Origin: Pandoraea norimbergensis
Lineage (GTDB): Bacteria > Pseudomonadota > Gammaproteobacteria > Burkholderiales > Burkholderiaceae
Direction: 5' to 3'
NCBI RefSeq assembly: GCF_001465545.3
Contig: NZ_CP013480.3
Coordinates: 5,022,001-5,086,000, forward strand
Length of the DNA: 64,000 bases
Below are positions 43,344 through 53,101 of the stretch, piece after piece. Position 1 is the first letter of the stretch. Each line of letters starts with the position of its first letter. A model generated the notes under the pieces. That model saw nothing but the letters and a program-made list of their open reading frames with translations. It was not told where the DNA came from and did no database searches. The translations under genes and the position numbers were made by a program.

Positions 43344-44372
43344 ATGAATCGACGTCATTTCACGCGCTGGGTCAGCACCCTCGCGCTGGCCGCCACGACG
43401 GCACTTTCCACTGTCGGCAATCTGGCCCATGCCGAAGCCAGCACCGTGCGCCTCTCGCACGGCTACGGCATTCTCTATCTGCCGCTGATGGTCATGCGCG
43501 ACCAGCATCTCGTCGAGAAGCACGCGAAGGCACTGGGGCTGGGTGACGTGAAAACCACGTGGACGATCCTCGACGGCGGCAACGTGATCAACGACGCCAT
43601 GCTCGCGGGCAACCTTGACGTGGCTGGCACGGGCGCGCCCGGCTTCATCACGCTGTGGTCGAAGGCGCACGGCATTCCGCGCTCGGAAGTGATCGGTCTC
43701 TCGGCGCTGTCGACCGGCCCGCTCTGGCTGAACACGAACAACCCGAACATCAAGTCGCTCAAGGACTTCACGTCGAAAGACAAGATCGCGATTCCGGGCA
43801 TCAAGACCTCGCTCTCCGCCGTGCTGCTGCAAATGGCCGTGGCGAAGACGTTCGGTATCGAGAACTACGCGAAGCTCGACCCGCAGACGGTCAGCCTGAG
43901 CCATCCGGAAGCCGTGAGCGCCCTGCTCTCAGGCAAAACGGAAATCACGGCCCACTTCACGTCGCCGCCGTTCTCGTATCAGGAATTGAAGGACCCGCGC
44001 ATCAAGCGCGTGCTCAACTCGACGGACGTGCTCGGCAACATCACGATTGACGTGGTGTTCGCGCCGAAGCAGTTCACGGTGCAGAATCCGAAGCTGGTGC
44101 AGGCCATTCTCGCCGCACAGGAAGAAGCGGCCGCCTATATCGCGAAGGATCACGTGGGCGCCGCGCAGACCTTCCTGCGCGTGTCGAAGATGAACCTGCC
44201 GCAAGCCGAAATCGAGCAGATGATCGCCGACCCCGGCCTGCAATTCACCACGACGCCCAATGGCCTGATGCAGTACGTCGAGTTCATGGGCCGCGCGGGC
44301 ACGATCAAGACGCGTCCGGCGAAATGGAGCGACCTGTTCGTGCCGCAAATCGCGTCGCGTCAGGGCAGTTGA
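43344..44372 (+). CDS. ABC importer binding protein, taurine/nitrate-type (NMT1-like)
   Basis: The 342-aa protein has a Tat-like signal (MNRRHFTRWVSTLALAATTAL, cleavage near AHA). Mature features of the TauA/SsuA/NMT1 family include ILYLPLMVMRDQHLVEKHAK, DVAGTGAPGFITLW and SLKDFTSKDKIAIP. The ligand may be an aliphatic sulfonate, nitrate-like anion or aromatic acid; sequence alone does not decide. Its last 13 bp overlap the convergent pabBC gene. Confidence 0.9.
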   Translation: MNRRHFTRWVSTLALAATTALSTVGNLAHAEASTVRLSHGYGILYLPLMVMRDQHLVEKHAKALGLGDVKTTWTILDGGNVINDAMLAGNLDVAGTGAPGFITLWSKAHGIPRSEVIGLSALSTGPLWLNTNNPNIKSLKDFTSKDKIAIPGIKTSLSAVLLQMAVAKTFGIENYAKLDPQTVSLSHPEAVSALLSGKTEITAHFTSPPFSYQELKDPRIKRVLNSTDVLGNITIDVVFAPKQFTVQNPKLVQAILAAQEEAAAYIAKDHVGAAQTFLRVSKMNLPQAEIEQMIADPGLQFTTTPNGLMQYVEFMGRAGTIKTRPAKWSDLFVPQIASRQGS

Positions 44373-46279
44373 ACGACTGCGGGCACCACGCCTCGCAGTG
44401 CATTGCACACGACGATGGCCTGCGCACTCAGCAGGTCATCGCGTGTCATCACCGCTTCGACCGCGTTGAATGCGCGGTCTTCGAGCAACACACTTCGCAT
44501 CACCCCGGGCAGCACACCGCACGCGAGCGGCGGTGTCACCCACTGACCACCCAGCTTGACGAACACATTGCTTCGTCCGCCTTCGGTCAACTCTCCCCGG
44601 TCGTTGAAGAACAGCGTGTCGAACGCGCCGTTGGCTTCGGCGTGCTTCCACGCGGCGTCGTAGCGCTCGCGCACGGTGGTCTTGTGACGCAGGAACAGAT
44701 CGTCGGCGCGCGTCGTATTGGTGGCGTCCGTGGCATCGGCGGCATCGGCCAGCAGCACTTTCACGGTGCGAGGCAGTGGTGTCAGCACGCCATGCGTGAT
44801 GGCCGGGGTGCCGTCATGCGAGATCGCCAGACGCACGCGATGCGTGTCGTCTTCCGTCAACGTCTTCACCACGTCACCCAGTTGCGTGCGCAGCGCGGCT
44901 TCGTCGAACCGGAAGCCGAAGTACTGCGCCGACTTGCCCATACGCGCAAGATGACGACCGAGATGCGCGATGCCCGTGGCGCGCGTCGCCTGCATCGTCT
45001 CGAAGATCGCGAAGCCGGGATCGAGCGCGGTCAGAAAACGCGCCTTGAGTTTGCACTCTTCCCACTCTTCGTCCGCTGTGCTGTCGAGCACGATCCCCGC
45101 GCCCACACCGAGCCGTCCGCGACGCAGACCGTCCGTGCGCGGCGATTCGAGTTCGAGCGTGCGAATCGCGACCGACAGACAGAAGTCGCCTAACTCGCCG
45201 GGGGCATCCTCTCGTGCGTCGAGCCAGCCAATGGCACCGGTGTAGAGGCCACGCGGCGATGACTCCAGTTCGCCGATCAATTGCATCGTGCGATGCTTCG
45301 GCGCGCCGGTGATCGAACCGCACGGATACAACGCGCGCAAAACTGCGTGAAAAGGCGTCTGCTCGGGCAGCGTGGCCGTGACCGTCGAGGTCATCTGCAA
45401 CACGCTGGCGAAGCGCGTGACTTCGAACAGCTTCGGCACCTTGACCGTACCGGGCACCGCGATGCGGCCGAGATCGTTGCGCAGCAAGTCCACGATCATC
45501 AGATTCTCGGCGCGGTTCTTCTCGTCGGCGGCCAACGCTGCGCTAAGTTCGGTATCTCTCGCGACATCGCCCGAGGCGGGCGCCGTGCCCTTCATCGGCT
45601 TGGCTTCGAGTTGCCCGCGCGAATGGCGCAGGAACAACTCAGGCGACAGCGAAAGAATCGCCCGGCCCGCCACGTTACGCGCGCCGGGCAGCACCACCAG
45701 CGCACCGTACGGCACCGGCTGACGCGCACGCAGGCGGCGATACAACGCGACCGGCGAGCCGAAGGCGTCGAAGTTCAGGCGATACGTGTAGTTGATCTGG
45801 TAGCACTCGCCCTGCGAGAGCCAGTCGTGAATGCGAGCGATGGCGTCGTCGAAGGCGGGCTCGCTGACGTCGCGCTGAAGCGCGGCGACACCAGCGACAC
45901 CAGCACTACCGGCCATGCCAGTATTACCCGCGACGTTGGCGTCCGGCGCATCGTCCTGCGCCGCCAGCCAAGCCTGCGTCTGTGCCGCGTCGAGCTTCTG
46001 CAATTCACGGAACAGCAGTGCGCGGAATTGTCCGGGGGCGCGGCGTGTGGCCACCGTGTGCACACCGGCCAGACGCACGCCGAATTCGTAATCGGCCAGC
46101 AACACGGCGTGCAGGCCGTGACGCGTGGCGTCTTCAATCTCGCGTAGCGCGTCGGAAAGCACACCGGGCTCGTCGCAAGTTACCTCGCGTACGAGCCCGG
46201 TATACAGACGCGCCCCGCCGGCCGGGTCTGCACTGTCGTCCAACAGTGCGAACGCGGCCAAGGGCGCTTCAATAGACAT
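44360..46279 (-). CDS. pabB: Fused aminodeoxychorismate synthase component I / lyase
   Basis: The 639-aa protein fuses PabB (about 1-385) and PabC (about 395-639). PabB blocks are YQINYTYRLNFDAFG, AKPMKGTAPAS (the Lys that marks PabB rather than TrpE), NRAENLMIVDLLRNDLGRI and YPCGSITGAPKHRTM. PabC has FLRHKTTVRERYDAAW with the PLP Lys and ELTEGGRSNVFV. Together they turn chorismate into p-aminobenzoate for folate; the glutaminase PabA is elsewhere. It starts 4 bp after dnaJ, so it probably belongs to the heat-shock transcript. It is convergent with the importer binding-protein gene, overlapping it by 13 bp. Confidence 0.93.
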   Translation of the reverse strand: MSIEAPLAAFALLDDSADPAGGARLYTGLVREVTCDEPGVLSDALREIEDATRHGLHAVLLADYEFGVRLAGVHTVATRRAPGQFRALLFRELQKLDAAQTQAWLAAQDDAPDANVAGNTGMAGSAGVAGVAALQRDVSEPAFDDAIARIHDWLSQGECYQINYTYRLNFDAFGSPVALYRRLRARQPVPYGALVVLPGARNVAGRAILSLSPELFLRHSRGQLEAKPMKGTAPASGDVARDTELSAALAADEKNRAENLMIVDLLRNDLGRIAVPGTVKVPKLFEVTRFASVLQMTSTVTATLPEQTPFHAVLRALYPCGSITGAPKHRTMQLIGELESSPRGLYTGAIGWLDAREDAPGELGDFCLSVAIRTLELESPRTDGLRRGRLGVGAGIVLDSTADEEWEECKLKARFLTALDPGFAIFETMQATRATGIAHLGRHLARMGKSAQYFGFRFDEAALRTQLGDVVKTLTEDDTHRVRLAISHDGTPAITHGVLTPLPRTVKVLLADAADATDATNTTRADDLFLRHKTTVRERYDAAWKHAEANGAFDTLFFNDRGELTEGGRSNVFVKLGGQWVTPPLACGVLPGVMRSVLLEDRAFNAVEAVMTRDDLLSAQAIVVCNALRGVVPAVVQLP

Positions 46280-46283
46280 GAAA

Positions 46284-47432
46284 TTACTCGAAGAACTGCT
46301 TCACACGGTCGAACCAGCCCTTGGTCTGCGGGCTGTGACGCGCGCCGCCTTCCTTGAGCGAAGCGTCGAAGTCGCGCAGCATCTGCTTCTGCTTGTCGTC
46401 GAGCTTGACCGGCGTTTCCACCTGCACATGCACGTACAGATCACCCGGATAGCTCGCGCGCAGCCCCTTGATGCCCTTGCCGCGCAGGCGGAACGTCTTA
46501 CCCGTCTGCGTGCCTTCGGGCACTTCGAAAGTGGCCTTGCCGTGCAGCGTCGGGGCGTCGATGTCGCCGCCCAGTGCTGCCGTCGCGTACGAAATCGGCA
46601 TCTGGCAATGCAGATCGTCGCCGTCGCGCTCGAACACGTTGTGCGCCTTGATGTGGATTTCCACATACAGGTCGCCCGCAGGACCGCCGTTCACACCCGG
46701 CTCACCGTTGCCCGATGAGCGAATGCGCATGCCGTCTTCGATACCCGCCGGAATCTTGATTTCCAGCGTCTTGGTCTTCTTGAGCTTGCCCGAGCCGTGG
46801 CAGTTGGTGCAGGGCTCAGGAATGTACGAACCCGTGCCGTGGCACTTCGGGCAGGTCTGCTGAATGCTGAAGAAACCTTGCGACATGCGCACCGAACCCG
46901 AGCCGTTACAGGTCGGGCAGGTTTCGGGCTTGGTGCCCGGCTTGGCGCCGTTGCCGTGGCAGACTTCGCACTCTTCCCAGCTCGGCACGCGAATCTGCGT
47001 GTCGAAGCCGTTGGCAGCCTGCTCCAGCGTAATTTCCATGTTGTAGCGCAGGTCGGCACCGCGATACACCTGCGGACCGCCGCGGCCACCGCCACGGCCG
47101 CCACCGGGGCCGCCCTGACCGAAGATGTCGCCGAAGATGTCGCCGAACGCATCGGCAAAGCCACCGTAGCCCTGACCGCCCGCACCGCCGAAGCCGCCCA
47201 TGTTCGGGTCGACGCCCGCGTGACCGTACTGGTCGTACGCCGCGCGCTTCTCCGGCTCGGAGAGCATCTCGTAGGCCTCTTTGACTTCCTTGAATTTATC
47301 TTCGGCGTCCTTGCTGTCCGGATTGCGGTCCGGATGGTACTTCATCGCCAGCTTGCGATATGCCTTCTTGATTTCGTCGCCGTCGGCGTTCTTGGCGACG
47401 CCAAGGACTTCGTAGTAATCACGTTTGGCCAT
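46284..47432 (-). CDS. dnaJ: Chaperone DnaJ
   Basis: The 382-aa type I Hsp40 has a J domain ([19 protein letters not shown] in YHPDRNPDS), a Gly/Phe-rich region (residues about 77-115) and four zinc motifs ([32 protein letters not shown]). The C-terminal substrate-binding domain follows (CxxG-free [12 protein letters not shown]). It stimulates DnaK ATPase. ATG at 47432 is the family start; the frame to 47444 is not. A terminator-like hairpin separates it from dnaK. Confidence 0.98.
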   Translation of the reverse strand: MAKRDYYEVLGVAKNADGDEIKKAYRKLAMKYHPDRNPDSKDAEDKFKEVKEAYEMLSEPEKRAAYDQYGHAGVDPNMGGFGGAGGQGYGGFADAFGDIFGDIFGQGGPGGGRGGGRGGPQVYRGADLRYNMEITLEQAANGFDTQIRVPSWEECEVCHGNGAKPGTKPETCPTCNGSGSVRMSQGFFSIQQTCPKCHGTGSYIPEPCTNCHGSGKLKKTKTLEIKIPAGIEDGMRIRSSGNGEPGVNGGPAGDLYVEIHIKAHNVFERDGDDLHCQMPISYATAALGGDIDAPTLHGKATFEVPEGTQTGKTFRLRGKGIKGLRASYPGDLYVHVQVETPVKLDDKQKQMLRDFDASLKEGGARHSPQTKGWFDRVKQFFE

Positions 47433-47466
47433 AACTCTTTCCAATGTTGGCGCATGTCGCCATCAG

Positions 47467-47515
47467 GCAAAAAGCCGGGTCGAGATTCTCCGTGCGGAGA
47501 ACTTCGATACCCGGC
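47467..47515 (-). terminator. Terminator-like hairpin between dnaK and dnaJ
   Basis: On the minus strand GCCGGGTATCGA... pairs with ...TCGACCCGGC, with an inner GTTCTCC/GGAGAAT stem, followed by TTTTTGCC. It lies 40 bp before the dnaJ start and probably attenuates read-through, giving less dnaJ than dnaK mRNA. Confidence 0.65.
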
Positions 47516-47567
47516 CCATACGCACGGCACCGGCAGACTCCTGCCCGTGCCGCGCGCCATGCACGCT

Positions 47568-49493
47568 TTACTTCTTGTCGTTGACTTCCTTCACTTCGGC
47601 GTCAACCACGTTGTCGTCATGCGGCTTGCCTTGCTCGCCACCGGCAGCACCTGCGGCGCCTGCCTGAGCTTGCATGTCGGCGTACATCTTTTCGCCGAGC
47701 TTCTGGCTCGCAGTACCCAGCGCTTCGACCTTGGCATCGATATCAGCCTTGTCCGAACCGCGCAGTGCGCCTTCGAGTGCCGTAATGGCCGACTCGATCG
47801 CTTCTTTTTCCGAAGCCTCGATCTTGTCGCCGTACTCGGTCAGCGCCTTGCGGGTGCTGTGCACCAGCGCATCGCCCTGGTTACGGGAGTCCGCCAGTTC
47901 GCGGGCCTTCTTGTCTTCTTCGGCGTTCAGCTCGGCGTCCTTGACCATCTTCTCGATCTCGGCGTCCGACAGACCCGAGTTCGCCTTGATGACGATCTTG
48001 TTTTCCTTGCCGGTGGCCTTGTCCTTGGCGCCCACGTGCAGAATACCGTTGGCGTCGATGTCGAAGGTCACTTCAATCTGCGGCGTGCCACGGGCAGCCG
48101 GCGGAATGCCTTCGAGGTTGAACTCGCCCAGCGACTTGTTGCCGGCGGCCATCTCGCGCTCACCCTGATACACCTTGATCGTCACGGCCGGCTGGTTGTC
48201 GTCAGCCGTCGAGAACACTTGCGAGTGCTTCGTCGGGATCGTGGTGTTCTTCGTGATCATCTTGGTCATCACGCCGCCCAGCGTTTCGATACCCAGCGAC
48301 AGCGGGGTCACGTCGAGCAGCAGCACGTCCTTGCGATCGCCGGAGAGCACCGAACCTTGAATCGAGGCACCCGCGGCCACGGCTTCGTCCGGGTTCACGT
48401 CCTTACGCGGTTCCTTGCCGAAGAACTCCTTCACCTTGTCCTGCACCTTCGGCATGCGGGTCATACCACCGACCAGAATCACGTCGTCGATGTCGCTCAC
48501 CTTCACGCCGGCATCCTTGATGGCCAGACGGCAGGGCTCGATCGTGCGTTCGATCAGCTCTTCGACCAGCGCTTCGAGCTTGGCGCGCGTGATCTTCAGG
48601 TTCAAGTGCTTCGGACCCGAGGCGTCAGCCGTGATGTACGGCAGGTTGATTTCGGTCTGCTGGGCCGACGACAGTTCGATCTTGGCCTTTTCAGCGGCTT
48701 CCTTCAGGCGTTGCAGCGCCAGCACGTCCTTCGACAGATCGACGCCTTGTTCTTTCTTGAACTCGCCGATGATGTAGTCGATGATGCGTTGGTCGAAGTC
48801 TTCGCCGCCCAGGAACGTGTCGCCGTTGGTCGACAGCACTTCGAACTGGTGCTCGCCGTCTACGTCGGCGATTTCGATGATCGAGATGTCGAACGTGCCG
48901 CCACCCAGGTCATACACGGCAATCTTGCGGTCGCCGCCTTCTTTCTTGTCCAGACCGAAAGCCAGTGCGGCGGCGGTCGGCTCGTTGATGATGCGCTTGA
49001 CTTCCAGACCGGCGATGCGGCCTGCGTCCTTGGTGGCTTGGCGCTGGCTGTCGTTGAAGTACGCCGGCACCGTGATCACGGCTTCCGTGACCGGCTCGCC
49101 CAGATAGTCTTCGGCGGTCTTCTTCATCTTGCGCAGCACTTCGGCGGAAACCTGCGGCGGGGCCAGTTTCTGGTCACGCGCTTCCACCCAGGCGTCGCCG
49201 TTGTCGGCCTTGACGATCTTGTAGGGCATCAGGCCGATGTCCTTCTGCACTTCTTTTTCTTCGAAACGGCGGCCGATCAGGCGCTTCACCGCGTACAGCG
49301 TGTTACGCGGGTTGGTCACTGCCTGACGCTTGGCCGGCGCGCCGACCAGAATCTCGCCGTCTTCGACATAAGCGATGATCGACGGCGTGGTGCGAGCACC
49401 TTCCGCGTTTTCAATGATCTTGACCTGATTGCCTTCCATCACGGCCACGCACGAGTTCGTGGTGCCCAAGTCGATACCGATAATCTTGCCCAT
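47568..49493 (-). CDS. dnaK: Chaperone DnaK (Hsp70)
   Basis: The 641-aa Hsp70 starts [40 protein letters not shown] and [11 protein letters not shown] are nucleotide-binding motifs. The substrate domain carries [20 protein letters not shown] and the C-terminus ends [16 protein letters not shown], with the usual EEVD-like acidic tail. A good Shine-Dalgarno (aggag) precedes ATG. A sigma-32-like promoter lies just upstream (49566-49593), independent of the grpE promoter. Confidence 0.99.
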   Translation of the reverse strand: MGKIIGIDLGTTNSCVAVMEGNQVKIIENAEGARTTPSIIAYVEDGEILVGAPAKRQAVTNPRNTLYAVKRLIGRRFEEKEVQKDIGLMPYKIVKADNGDAWVEARDQKLAPPQVSAEVLRKMKKTAEDYLGEPVTEAVITVPAYFNDSQRQATKDAGRIAGLEVKRIINEPTAAALAFGLDKKEGGDRKIAVYDLGGGTFDISIIEIADVDGEHQFEVLSTNGDTFLGGEDFDQRIIDYIIGEFKKEQGVDLSKDVLALQRLKEAAEKAKIELSSAQQTEINLPYITADASGPKHLNLKITRAKLEALVEELIERTIEPCRLAIKDAGVKVSDIDDVILVGGMTRMPKVQDKVKEFFGKEPRKDVNPDEAVAAGASIQGSVLSGDRKDVLLLDVTPLSLGIETLGGVMTKMITKNTTIPTKHSQVFSTADDNQPAVTIKVYQGEREMAAGNKSLGEFNLEGIPPAARGTPQIEVTFDIDANGILHVGAKDKATGKENKIVIKANSGLSDAEIEKMVKDAELNAEEDKKARELADSRNQGDALVHSTRKALTEYGDKIEASEKEAIESAITALEGALRGSDKADIDAKVEALGTASQKLGEKMYADMQAQAGAAGAAGGEQGKPHDDNVVDAEVKEVNDKK

Positions 49494-49565
49494 AAAATTT
49501 CTCCTAGCGTCCTTTGCGTCTTTCCGTCAGGCCTGTGGCCCGTTCAATTCATTGATCTGCACGAC

Positions 49566-49593
49566 ATATGGGTGCCGCGCGGTGCTTTTCAAG
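49566..49593 (-). promoter_or_regulatory. Sigma-32-like promoter of dnaK
   Basis: On the minus strand CTTGAA, 13 bp later CACCCATAT resembles the heat-shock consensus (CTTGAA...CCCCATNT). It overlaps the end of the thioredoxin gene. Confidence 0.6.
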
Positions 49594-50017
49594 ACCCTTC
49601 TTGCGGTCCGGTTTTGCCCCCGGCCGCCGCGATCTTCTCGCGGGCGGCGGCTACCGCCAGCCGGAACTGGGGCAAGCCCTGCCAGCCGGTCGCCCGGCCC
49701 AGTTTCTTACCGTGATGGAAGAAGAAAAACGTCGGCACCCCGTGCAGCGCGAAACGCCGGCCCAGCGCCATATCGGCATACACATTGGCGTGCAACCAGC
49801 GCAAATCCAGCGCTTCGATGGCCTCACGCTGCGACAGCATGGTTTTCTTGGCGACTTCGCAGTTAAAGCAGTCGACGCCCCAGAAAAACACCACGGCGAG
49901 TCCGTCGCCCGCCGCCAGCAAGCCCTCGTCGAACGTCGCCGCCGTCAGCTCGCGCATCGAGAATGCCTCGAAAGCCGTGCCGTCTACGCCGCGCATGTCC
50001 GGAAGATCGCTTGCCAT
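49589..50017 (-). CDS. Thioredoxin family protein
   Basis: The 142-aa protein has the active-site FFWGVDCFNCEVAK (CxxC as CFNC) and the cis-Pro segment HGVPTFFFFHHGKKLG, so it is a thioredoxin-fold redox protein without signal peptide. It sits between grpE and dnaK, as in other Burkholderiales. Start ATG at 50017 (MASDLPDM) is preferred over 50071. The oxidised partner is unknown; a link to chaperone protection under oxidative stress is inference. The frame ends in KTGPQEGS. Confidence 0.85.
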   Translation of the reverse strand: MASDLPDMRGVDGTAFEAFSMRELTAATFDEGLLAAGDGLAVVFFWGVDCFNCEVAKKTMLSQREAIEALDLRWLHANVYADMALGRRFALHGVPTFFFFHHGKKLGRATGWQGLPQFRLAVAAAREKIAAAGGKTGPQEGS

Positions 50018-50229
50018 GATGTCGTTATTGCCGAATTTGCCGCCGATCGTCTGCGGGCATCGTGCTGCCATGCCCGCGCCGTACCGCTCATCCTGAAAAA
50101 ACCAAAGCTTGCCATGATGTCATGACAAGCTCGGTCACTCTGGATGCCTTTCTGCCGGCGCTGCTCGTTTTTTGAGCAGCTCCCCGGCTTATTGCAGTCC
50201 TGCTTGCTGCTTGCTGCTCACCGCTCGCC

Positions 50230-50775
50230 TTACTTGGCGGCAGCCACGGTCACCAGCGCCGGGCGCAGCACGCGCTCGGAAATCAAGTAACCCTTCTGGA
50301 GCACTTGCACGACGGTGTTCGGCTCCTGATCGGCCGGCACCATCGAGATGGCCTGATGCTGATGCGGGTCGAACTTGGCGCCTGCGGGGTCGATCACGCT
50401 GACCCGGCCGCGCTCCAGCGCCGCCAGCAGTTGGCGCAGCGTCAGTTGCACGCCTTCTTGCAGCTTGGTCACGTCGCCACTGGTGTCGGCGGCGGCAGCT
50501 TCCAGGCTGTCGATCACCGGCAGGAGGTTCTCGGCGAAGGATTCCACGGCAAACTTGTGGGCCTTGGTCACGTCTTCCTGCGACCGGCGGCGGATGTTCT
50601 CGGTCTCGGCGCGCGCGCGCAGGAGCTGGTCGCGCAGATCGGCCGCTTCGGCCTGTGCTGCAAGCAGCAGTGCCTCGACCGAGGGCAGCGCGTCGGTCGC
50701 GCCCGCAGCGTCGGTCGGGGCCGCGTCGGCCTGGGACGGAATCGGCTGGTCGGGAGTGTTTTGCTGTTCAGTCAT
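50230..50775 (-). CDS. grpE: Nucleotide exchange factor GrpE
   Basis: The 181-aa protein has an acidic/disordered head, a long coiled coil ([20 protein letters not shown]) and the C-terminal beta-domain ([12 protein letters not shown], then [21 protein letters not shown]). It exchanges ADP on DnaK and senses temperature. It heads the grpE-thioredoxin-dnaK-dnaJ-pabBC run, with a sigma-32-like promoter about 60-100 bp upstream. The start [11 protein letters not shown] is typical. Confidence 0.97.
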   Translation of the reverse strand: MTEQQNTPDQPIPSQADAAPTDAAGATDALPSVEALLLAAQAEAADLRDQLLRARAETENIRRRSQEDVTKAHKFAVESFAENLLPVIDSLEAAAADTSGDVTKLQEGVQLTLRQLLAALERGRVSVIDPAGAKFDPHQHQAISMVPADQEPNTVVQVLQKGYLISERVLRPALVTVAAAK

Positions 50776-50845
50776 GAGAATGAGTCGTCAAAAGGTTCTT
50801 GCAGCGCACCACGACGATGCGCCACCGGTTCAAATCCCTTTGGAT

Positions 50846-50872
50846 AGTAGGGGCGTTCACACCGATTTCAAG
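50846..50872 (-). promoter_or_regulatory. Sigma-32-like promoter of grpE
   Basis: On the minus strand CTTGAAA (-35), a 12-13-bp spacer and CCCCTACT (-10, consensus CCCCATNT) lie about 70 bp before grpE. The rest of the 50776-51081 spacer shows nothing coding. Confidence 0.65.
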
Positions 50873-51081
50873 AGTGGGCGGGCATTCTGTGCCCCGTGTC
50901 GGTGCGCGCGGCGTGCCGAAAAATATCCGGTTACACGCGTTACGAGTCCTCTATTGTATCGGCCGTTGCTGCGACCTAACATGAATTACGGTCCAGTCAG
51001 GATTTGTGCCGATTTCTGGACCCGGCCGCTCGCCGGACACCCCCCGTCCCGTTGAGCGTTATGTAGCGTTAGGAGCGCATC

Positions 51082-51270
51082 ATGAAGCTGCCACTGGCTG
51101 TCGTCTTCATCCTTGCGTTGGTGACGATGGTAACGATTACGATCTGCCTGTCCGGTGCAGTCACCCGGCGCGACACCGAATATGGTGGCGTGCGTGCGGT
51201 GCTGAACCACTATGTCGACATGCCGGGCGTGCCAGCCCATCAGTCTTCGAACGGATTGCCCACTCGCTGA
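51082..51270 (+). CDS. Small single-span membrane protein
   Basis: The 62-aa product has one hydrophobic span (LPLAVVFILALVTMVTITIC, residues 3-22) and a short polar tail (VTRRDTEYGGVRAVLNHYVD). A clear Shine-Dalgarno (ttaggag) lies 6-7 nt before ATG, which supports expression. No family is recognised. It may be a small stress or regulatory membrane peptide, or a chance frame. It lies alone between grpE and hslR. Confidence 0.5.
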   Translation: MKLPLAVVFILALVTMVTITICLSGAVTRRDTEYGGVRAVLNHYVDMPGVPAHQSSNGLPTR

Positions 51271-51446
51271 TCCCAGTCTGACCGGACCACGCTGGACGCC
51301 CCGTTAGCCGTCGATTTTCCGGACTTGCCTGTCTCACCGTCTTACCGTTTTCCCGACTGCCCTGGTTCATTTCCGCTCCCTCTCGTCCGCCGCCGCGCAT
51401 TTGCCGGCGGCGGCGTTCATTCGGGCATTGAAAACAGGGAAACGAA

Positions 51447-51848
51447 CTAATCGCCCAGCCCGCCGATGCGGCGGCGGTCACGCTTGGTCGGGCGGCCGTG
51501 CATCTGCGCCGCCGGCTCCTGAAACAGTTGCCGGCGCTCACTTTCTTCAGCGCGCGCACGAATACTGGCTTCGGTTTCCTCATAGAGCGACTGGGCGATG
51601 GGCGCGGAGCCGCGCACCTCGGCAATCGCTTTGATACGGACTTCCCAGCGCGTGCTGCCGTTATCGACCGACAGGATGTCACCGGGACGCACGTCGCGCG
51701 CCGGTTTCACGCGCACTTCGTTGCACAACACGCGACCGCGATCTACCGCCTGCGTGGCGAGCGAACGGGTTTTGAAGAAGCGGGCGGCCCACAGCCATTT
51801 GTCGATACGCGTGGCGGCGTGGGCAGAATCATCAACCTTCACCGTCAT
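51447..51848 (-). CDS. hslR: S4-domain heat shock protein 15
   Basis: The 133-aa protein has an S4 RNA-binding domain ([20 protein letters not shown], then [22 protein letters not shown] trimmed to family pattern) and a basic C-terminus ([16 protein letters not shown]). Hsp15 binds 50S subunits carrying stalled nascent chains. Its ATG overlaps the hemH stop (ATGA), so it is coupled to hemH. No sigma-32 motif was found just before hemH, and the pair seems to use the hemH promoter. Confidence 0.93.
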   Translation of the reverse strand: MTVKVDDSAHAATRIDKWLWAARFFKTRSLATQAVDRGRVLCNEVRVKPARDVRPGDILSVDNGSTRWEVRIKAIAEVRGSAPIAQSLYEETEASIRARAEESERRQLFQEPAAQMHGRPTKRDRRRIGGLGD

Positions 51849-53002
51849 GCGCGCGCTCCGGGGTTGGCCGCCGCATTCGCTTCATCGAATGCCGCCACGG
51901 CCGCGACCTGACGCGCCCGTGTGGACGCGGCGGCGGCAACAGCGGCGTCCGCCTGACCTTCAGGGGACAGCACCGGCCAGCCTTGCAGATTGCGCGCGGC
52001 AATCTCGCCAAGCGCCGTAATCCATGCGCTCGCACCGTTCAGGCAGGGAATGAAGTGGAACGCCTTGCCACCCGCCGCTTCGTAGATATGGCGGCCTTCC
52101 ATATTGATTTCTTCCAGCGTTTCGAGACAGTCGGACGTGAAGCCCGGGCAGAACACGTCCACGCGCGGCGTGCCGCCACGGCCCAGCTCTTCGAGCGTCG
52201 GCGCCGTGTACGGCTGAAGCCATTCGGCTTTGCCAAAACGCGACTGGAACGTGAGACGGCAGGTCGTCTCGTCGAGACCGAGCGCCGCCGCCAGCAGGCG
52301 CGCGGTCTTCACACACTGATCGTGGTACGGATCGCCCAGATCGAGCGTGCGGCGCGGCACCCCGTGAAAACTCAGCAGCAGACGCTCGCCGGCGGTGAAG
52401 TCGGGACGGCCGTGCTGCTGCCAGTAGCCTTCCACTTGCTGGCGCAGTGCCTCGATATAGGCGGGATGATCGTGATAGTCGCGCACCGTTCGCACGTCGG
52501 GCTGGTTGCGCAGGCGGGCCAGCACGCGGTACACCGCGTCGGTGGCCGTCGCCGTCGTGCTGCTCGAATACTGCGGATACAGCGGCAGCAGCAAAATGCG
52601 CTCGACGCCGTTCTGGCGCAGCGCGCGAATACGGTCCGGAATCGACGGATTGCCGTACCGCATGGCGTAATCGACGACGACGTCGTAATCGTTCGCGTGC
52701 AGCAGGTTGCGCAGCGCGGTGGTCTGGTGCTCGGTGTTGACCTTGAGCGGCGAGCCCTCGCGCGTCCAGACCGTGGCGTACTTCTGCGCCGACTGGCGCG
52801 AGCGGAACGGCAGGATCACGAGACGCAGCAGCGGCTGCCAGATGAGCGGGGGAATTTCCACCACACGCGGGTCGGACAAAAACTCGCGCAGGTATCGGCG
52901 CACGGCCGCCGGACGCGGCTCGTCGGGGGTGCCGAGGTTGATCAGCAGAACGGCGGTCTTGCCGGACTGGCCATGCGAAATAGGTTCGGGATCGAAGCGC
53001 AT
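51845..53002 (-). CDS. hemH: Ferrochelatase
   Basis: The 385-aa enzyme inserts iron into protoporphyrin IX, the last haem step. The start region [18 protein letters not shown]-like [42 protein letters not shown] (catalytic His) and [16 protein letters not shown] are present. The final ~35 residues are Ala-rich. A TAAAGT box ends 7 nt before ATG and there is no Shine-Dalgarno, so a leaderless hemH-hslR mRNA is predicted. Confidence 0.96.
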   Translation of the reverse strand: MRFDPEPISHGQSGKTAVLLINLGTPDEPRPAAVRRYLREFLSDPRVVEIPPLIWQPLLRLVILPFRSRQSAQKYATVWTREGSPLKVNTEHQTTALRNLLHANDYDVVVDYAMRYGNPSIPDRIRALRQNGVERILLLPLYPQYSSSTTATATDAVYRVLARLRNQPDVRTVRDYHDHPAYIEALRQQVEGYWQQHGRPDFTAGERLLLSFHGVPRRTLDLGDPYHDQCVKTARLLAAALGLDETTCRLTFQSRFGKAEWLQPYTAPTLEELGRGGTPRVDVFCPGFTSDCLETLEEINMEGRHIYEAAGGKAFHFIPCLNGASAWITALGEIAARNLQGWPVLSPEGQADAAVAAAASTRARQVAAVAAFDEANAAANPGARA

Positions 53003-53009
53003 GAGGCGT

Positions 53010-53015
53010 ACTTTA
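53010..53015 (-). promoter_or_regulatory. -10 box of hemH
   Basis: The minus strand reads TAAAGT, 7 nt (acgcctc), then ATG, with no Shine-Dalgarno. Confidence 0.45.
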
Positions 53016-53101
53016 CCGCAAACCGGGACGAAATCCGGCGCGGCAATCAGCGCCAGCCACCGTCCCCGGTCAAGCGGGACGGCGGCGGGCGGTGCGCCCG
53101 A

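Noticed and set aside
46797..49715. A 972-codon open frame on the plus strand opposite dnaJ/dnaK
   Set aside because: It is antisense to two highly conserved chaperone genes; its protein is low in recognisable motifs and arises from GC-rich codon bias.
50776..51081. Possible CIRCE element upstream of grpE
   Set aside because: No TTAGCACTC-N9-GAGTGCTAA-like dyad is present; the sigma-32-like motif explains the region better.
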